Shown here piece after piece: positions 62,213-64,000 of a stretch of 64,000 nucleotides of DNA. This DNA comes from Aplysia californica (Eukaryota; Mollusca; Gastropoda; Aplysiida; Aplysiidae): assembly GCF_000002075.1 (NCBI RefSeq), contig NW_004797614.1, positions 777,103 through 841,102 of the forward strand, given 5' to 3'. The notes under the pieces were generated by a model that was not told the origin of the DNA, did no database searches, and worked only from the letters and a program-made list of their open reading frames with translations. Every line of letters begins with the position of its first letter. The first letter of the stretch is position 1. The position numbers and the translations under genes are program-made.

Positions 62213-64000
62213 CAGGGTGATTGCCAGGTCCCAGGAATTTTTAAAAAATCGCCGAGACCCGGGAAAACACATAAAAGATCTCATATTTGAAAACCAAATC
62301 CAATAACGTCTTTAAGTTCATTTCTACCGGTCGCGATTGTGATATTAATTCGGCTCTGAGAGTATGTTTCGCGCGAACTTGTGGTTTTTGCGGCAAGCGG
62401 AATTGTGTCACCAAGGCTCGACTGGAAAATCAAGATCTACTTTGGCTTTCATTATCACCCTGAAATTTGTCAGTAATTGTCTGATAACGCAACATTTATT
62501 GTAACATGCAGGTTTGGCATTACAAACGTGGTGTCATCATGAAAATAAATCAATATTTGTCTCTGTGCCGCCACTTTTGGGGGCAACAAAAAGAAGAAAA
62601 GAAAGTTATAGAAGTGTCTTGCCGGGCTCGCCATTGTGACCGGTCAATGAACCTGCGCGCGTTCTGAGCGCTTCGAAGTACAGGACTCAGGAATGGGGGG
62701 AGATTATTTTTTTTTTTTAAAGATGCACTCGGGGATAGGGGGAGGGCTGGACGCAACACCAGAAGACAAAAAAAAACTGAAACTGGAAGCAAATATGTTT
62801 TATGTTTAGAATTTTGATTACTACTACAGCTCTCTGCAAAGTAAAGTCTTTAGCACCGATCTTGTCGCCGACTGCAAGCGTGCTAATGAACCAGCTGTCA
62901 GGAAAGCAGCAGCAGAGGGTACAATTCGTTCGCTCCCCCTGCCTGATGTAGAAGTCTGGACTGACGGTTCAGCTGAGCACGGTACTGAGTATGGAGGAAG
63001 TGGAATACTGATCAAGACCGGCGATACCGAACTCGACCAACATGTACCTGCGGGCCGGTATTGTTCCAGCTACAGGGCCGAGCTTGTAGCTCTCGACACA
63101 GCGCTTGACATGCTTGTGGCAACACATACAGCAGGCAGCCTTCCCTCCCAACAGTGCACGAATCCATGTATACACTGATTCTAGATGCGCCCTACCAACC
63201 AATCGGAAAAGGTGGCCTGCTCAATCTGGCAACATCTGCACACCCTCTGTCAACGCTCTGAATGTTCCATCCACTTACAGTGGATTCCAGGCCACGCCGG
63301 ACTGGCTGGGAACGAGGAAGTTGACAGCATCGCCAAAGAAGCAACAGCGCTTACCCAGATTGACACGCCAATCGATTTCTCGACAGCTAAAGCCGTCATC
63401 CACCGATCGACCCGCGCAAAGTGGAAAGGAGAGGCGAAACCCAAACTGCCATTTGCCCAGCTGCCGTCATTCCAGCTTGAGGCCTCGCTCAGACGACAGG
63501 ACCGCCGGCTTCTCTCCCAAATGAGAACTGGTGGAAAATTGCCCAAGCTGAGATCATATCTCCACAAAATTGCCCCAGCAGACAACCCAGATCCGTCCTG
63601 TCGAGCTTGCAAGGAGGAGGACGAAACTATGGTACATGTGTTCCTGAGGTGTCCCGCCAGCTATCGTGCTAGAACCCGTCTGCTGGGACATTTCAGTAAC
63701 CCACTTTCAGCACTTTTTAAGGACCCCCGGGCGAGTGTTGAGTTCCTGCGTGCTGTCGGCATCGCTGACCGTTTATGAAGCCACAGCACCAGAAGAGAGA
63801 GAGAGAGAAAGTAAAGTGTGCGTTGGTGCAGGCCTTGTGTGAAAACGGGAACCGTCATAACTTGTAAGCGTGTTGTGGAACTTTGGGGCCTAAGTGTTCT
63901 CGTTTTATTGGATTGGTGACAGTAAATTAGATCTCTATATTTTAGCTTTCTGTTCAAGATACGCAGATTTTCAGTTTCACAGCATCTTGCCCTCCCACAG
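62213..64000 (+). repeat. Dispersed repeat DR1, copy 4 (RAD50 intron 15), split by a LINE
   Basis: CAGGGTGATTGCCAGGTCCC to AGCTCTCTGCAAAGTAAAG (62846), resuming at 63808 and running to CATCTTGCCCTCCCACAG at the window edge. Confidence 0.75.
62847..63807 (+). mobile_element. 5'-truncated LINE 3' end with RNase H domain
   Basis: Flanked by the perfect 9 bp duplication AAAGTAAAG (62838-62846, 63808-63816). Coding order: VWTDGSAEHGTEYGGSGILI and SSYRAELVALDTALDM (first Asp and Glu of RNase H), HVYTDSRCAL (second Asp), then HLQWIPGHAGLAGNEEVDSI (last Asp). The C-terminal zinc motif is PSCRACKEEDETMVHVFLRC, and the frame stops at 63776-63778. Two frameshifts (about 63130-63150 and 63185) separate these parts. 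The tail is (GA)n. Truncation and frameshifts make it inactive. Best fit is an I/R1-type LINE. Confidence 0.88.

Overview
This is animal nuclear DNA: split genes with GT-AG introns, many simple repeats and many nested transposons. The repeats (tRNA-headed SINEs, RNase H-bearing and RTE-like LINEs, TA-flanked and hAT-like elements, clusters of TAGATC) and the encoded proteins suggest a lophotrochozoan, most likely a mollusc and perhaps a gastropod. That placement is inference; no species marker is visible.

Two host genes can be reconstructed exon by exon. On the minus strand, 13527 to 5197, is a complete five-exon homologue of human C3orf33 (248 codons; a membrane-anchored, nuclease-fold protein). 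On the plus strand from 32709 is the 5' third of RAD50: 15 coding exons, about 491 codons, running out of the right edge. It includes the Walker A motif, the Q-loop and the ascending coiled coil. All splice phases agree in both genes. RAD50 probably also has an upstream non-coding exon.

Layout: 1-5.2 kb, GA repeat and mostly unassigned sequence. 5.2-13.5 kb, C3orf33 with a 1.2 kb inverted-arm TA element and a foldback mariner in its introns. 13.9-20.7 kb, pogo-like sequence and three degenerate LINE fragments. 20.7-22.9 kb, microsatellites. 23.6-29.2 kb, a transposon cluster with an unusual three-level nest and its empty-site relative. 29.9-30.1 kb, a retroposed U2 snRNA-like element. 30.5-32.7 kb, a GC-rich candidate promoter and RAD50 upstream region. 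32.7-64 kb, RAD50, whose introns hold most of the remaining repeats.

The most unusual features are: (1) RAD50 intron 8, where about 31 copies of a 42 bp unit that copies the exon 8 splice boundary form an array, open on both strands and split by a 4 kb insertion; (2) the U2-headed retroposon; (3) a 23.6-25.8 kb nest in which a foldback-like element with minisatellite arms and a small 145 bp element sit, each with a clean target duplication, in an element with palindromic ends, and the unoccupied sites are preserved in a sister copy at 28.6 kb. No LTR retroelement, Polinton or toxin gene was recognised.
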